Assembly (NCBI GenBank): GCA_035610365.1
Contig: CM069432.1
Location: 78,062,520 to 78,126,519, forward strand
Length of the DNA: 64,000 nucleotides
Source of the DNA: Aquatica leii
Taxonomy: Eukaryota; Arthropoda; Insecta; Coleoptera; Lampyridae
Direction of reading: 5' to 3'
Shown piece after piece: positions 63,711 to 64,000 of the stretch (positions are counted from its first letter, which is position 1; each line of letters begins with the position of its first letter). A program made the position numbers and the translations under genes. Under the pieces are notes generated by a model that was given only the letters and a program-made list of their open reading frames with translations, searched no databases and was not told the DNA's origin.

Positions 63711-64000
63711 TTATTTAAATATATATAACATTTTATTTTTTTCTTTATCTTGTAAAAATAATAATACAGTTCGAATACGTTCTATAATAAGCGGTGTATA
63801 ATAAAAAATTATTTCTAACAAACACAGTACATAATAAGAATTTATATTTAAATTAGTGTTTAACATTTCATACAAACGATTAAGAATAATATGATCGCAA
63901 TCGTTTAAATTTGTTTTAAGACTTATAGTGTAAATTAGATTATCGTAGAATTTTAATAAATCATAACTTTTAAGAAATTCTAACTTATATTTAATTAAAT
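63711..64000 (-). CDS. Unidentified Polinton frame, cut by window edge
   Basis: Open from the right edge to TAA at 63711 (95 codons visible, no stop). Reads LEFLKSYDLLKFYDNLIYTI ... LLEIIFYYTPLIIERIR; helical, Leu/Ile-rich. No start is visible, so the gene continues beyond the window. No family recognised. Confidence 0.5.
   Translation of the reverse strand, partial: LIKYKLEFLKSYDLLKFYDNLIYTISLKTNLNDCDHIILNRLYEMLNTNLNINSYYVLCLLEIIFYYTPLIIERIRTVLLFLQDKEKNKMLYIFK

Larger units (their letters stand above)
50400..64000. mobile_element. Polinton/Maverick element (adintovirus-like), right end beyond window
   Basis: Carries the diagnostic Polinton set: protein-primed DNA polymerase B, retroviral-type integrase, A32/FtsK-like packaging ATPase, double jelly-roll major capsid, single jelly-roll minor capsid, adenain-like protease, plus pVI-like and phospholipase A2 proteins. 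Replication genes run on plus (to 56849); integrase and the virion genes run on minus (57031 to the edge). The two sets converge at about 56.9 kb. The left terminus is not proven; 50400 is where Polinton-style coding density starts. Many frames are broken. Confidence 0.9.

Noticed and set aside
45-64000. tRNA or rRNA genes
   Set aside because: No cloverleaf with A/B boxes or conserved rRNA segment was recognised by eye; a covariance-model scan would settle this.

Overview
The window is animal nuclear DNA, almost certainly from an insect. It is AT-rich, and the recognisable host genes have canonical GT-AG introns of about 55 bp. Only two host genes can be named. One is the 5' end of peroxin-13 (Pex13) on the minus strand at the left edge (643-1024). 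The other is a near-complete DSCC1/DCC1 (replication factor C-linked sister-chromatid cohesion subunit) on the plus strand (41026-42274). A possible third host gene, unidentified and broken, lies at 30280-30971 (minus). Nearly everything else is transposable-element DNA, often nested several layers deep. The species cannot be fixed from sequence alone; a hemipteran-like insect is a guess.

Layout. 1.3-4.1 kb: nested fold-back element. 4.56-5.19 kb: pogo-like MITE flanked by TA. 8.54-18.97 kb: an 8-bp-TSD hAT-like element, inserted in a decayed mariner-type transposase, that has itself received a complete Ty3/gypsy retrotransposon (8774-14970, minus) and a P/hAT-like THAP-encoding element (16192-18962). 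19.8-23.6 kb: a second THAP-type element interrupted by nested copies of a GTACCTAGGTAC-repeat family and by a ZMYM1-type hAT fragment. 24.3-29.2 kb: a young Ty3/gypsy element (plus) with apparently identical LTRs. 32.7-35.8 kb: three short non-autonomous elements, two of them at one target site. 37.2-38.5 kb: palindrome enclosing a 181-bp tandem repeat. 38.6-39.6 kb: second copy of the THAP-type element. 42.4-46.1 kb: decayed hAT just 3' of DSCC1. 48.5-49.3 kb: ZMYM1/DUF4371 hAT pseudogene. About 50.4 kb to the right edge: a Polinton/Maverick (adintovirus-like) element carrying protein-primed DNA polymerase B, chromodomain integrase, packaging ATPase, major and minor capsid proteins, adenain-like protease, pVI-like protein and a phospholipase A2 protein.

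Most notable: the minus-strand Ty3/gypsy element carries, after integrase, an intact reading frame for a TARG1/OARD1-like ADP-ribosyl-hydrolase macrodomain followed by a CCCH zinc finger. Both residues equivalent to the TARG1 catalytic Lys and Asp are present. The same copy has a damaged reverse transcriptase, a nonsense codon in integrase and a Gag lacking a CCHC knuckle, so the macrodomain frame is its best preserved part.

Caution: many breaks in the second gypsy element sit in short homopolymers, and several in the Polinton and the first gypsy element may too. In the second gypsy element this occurs despite identical LTRs, so some 'pseudogenes' may be base-calling artefacts. All family assignments are from reading the sequence; no search was run.
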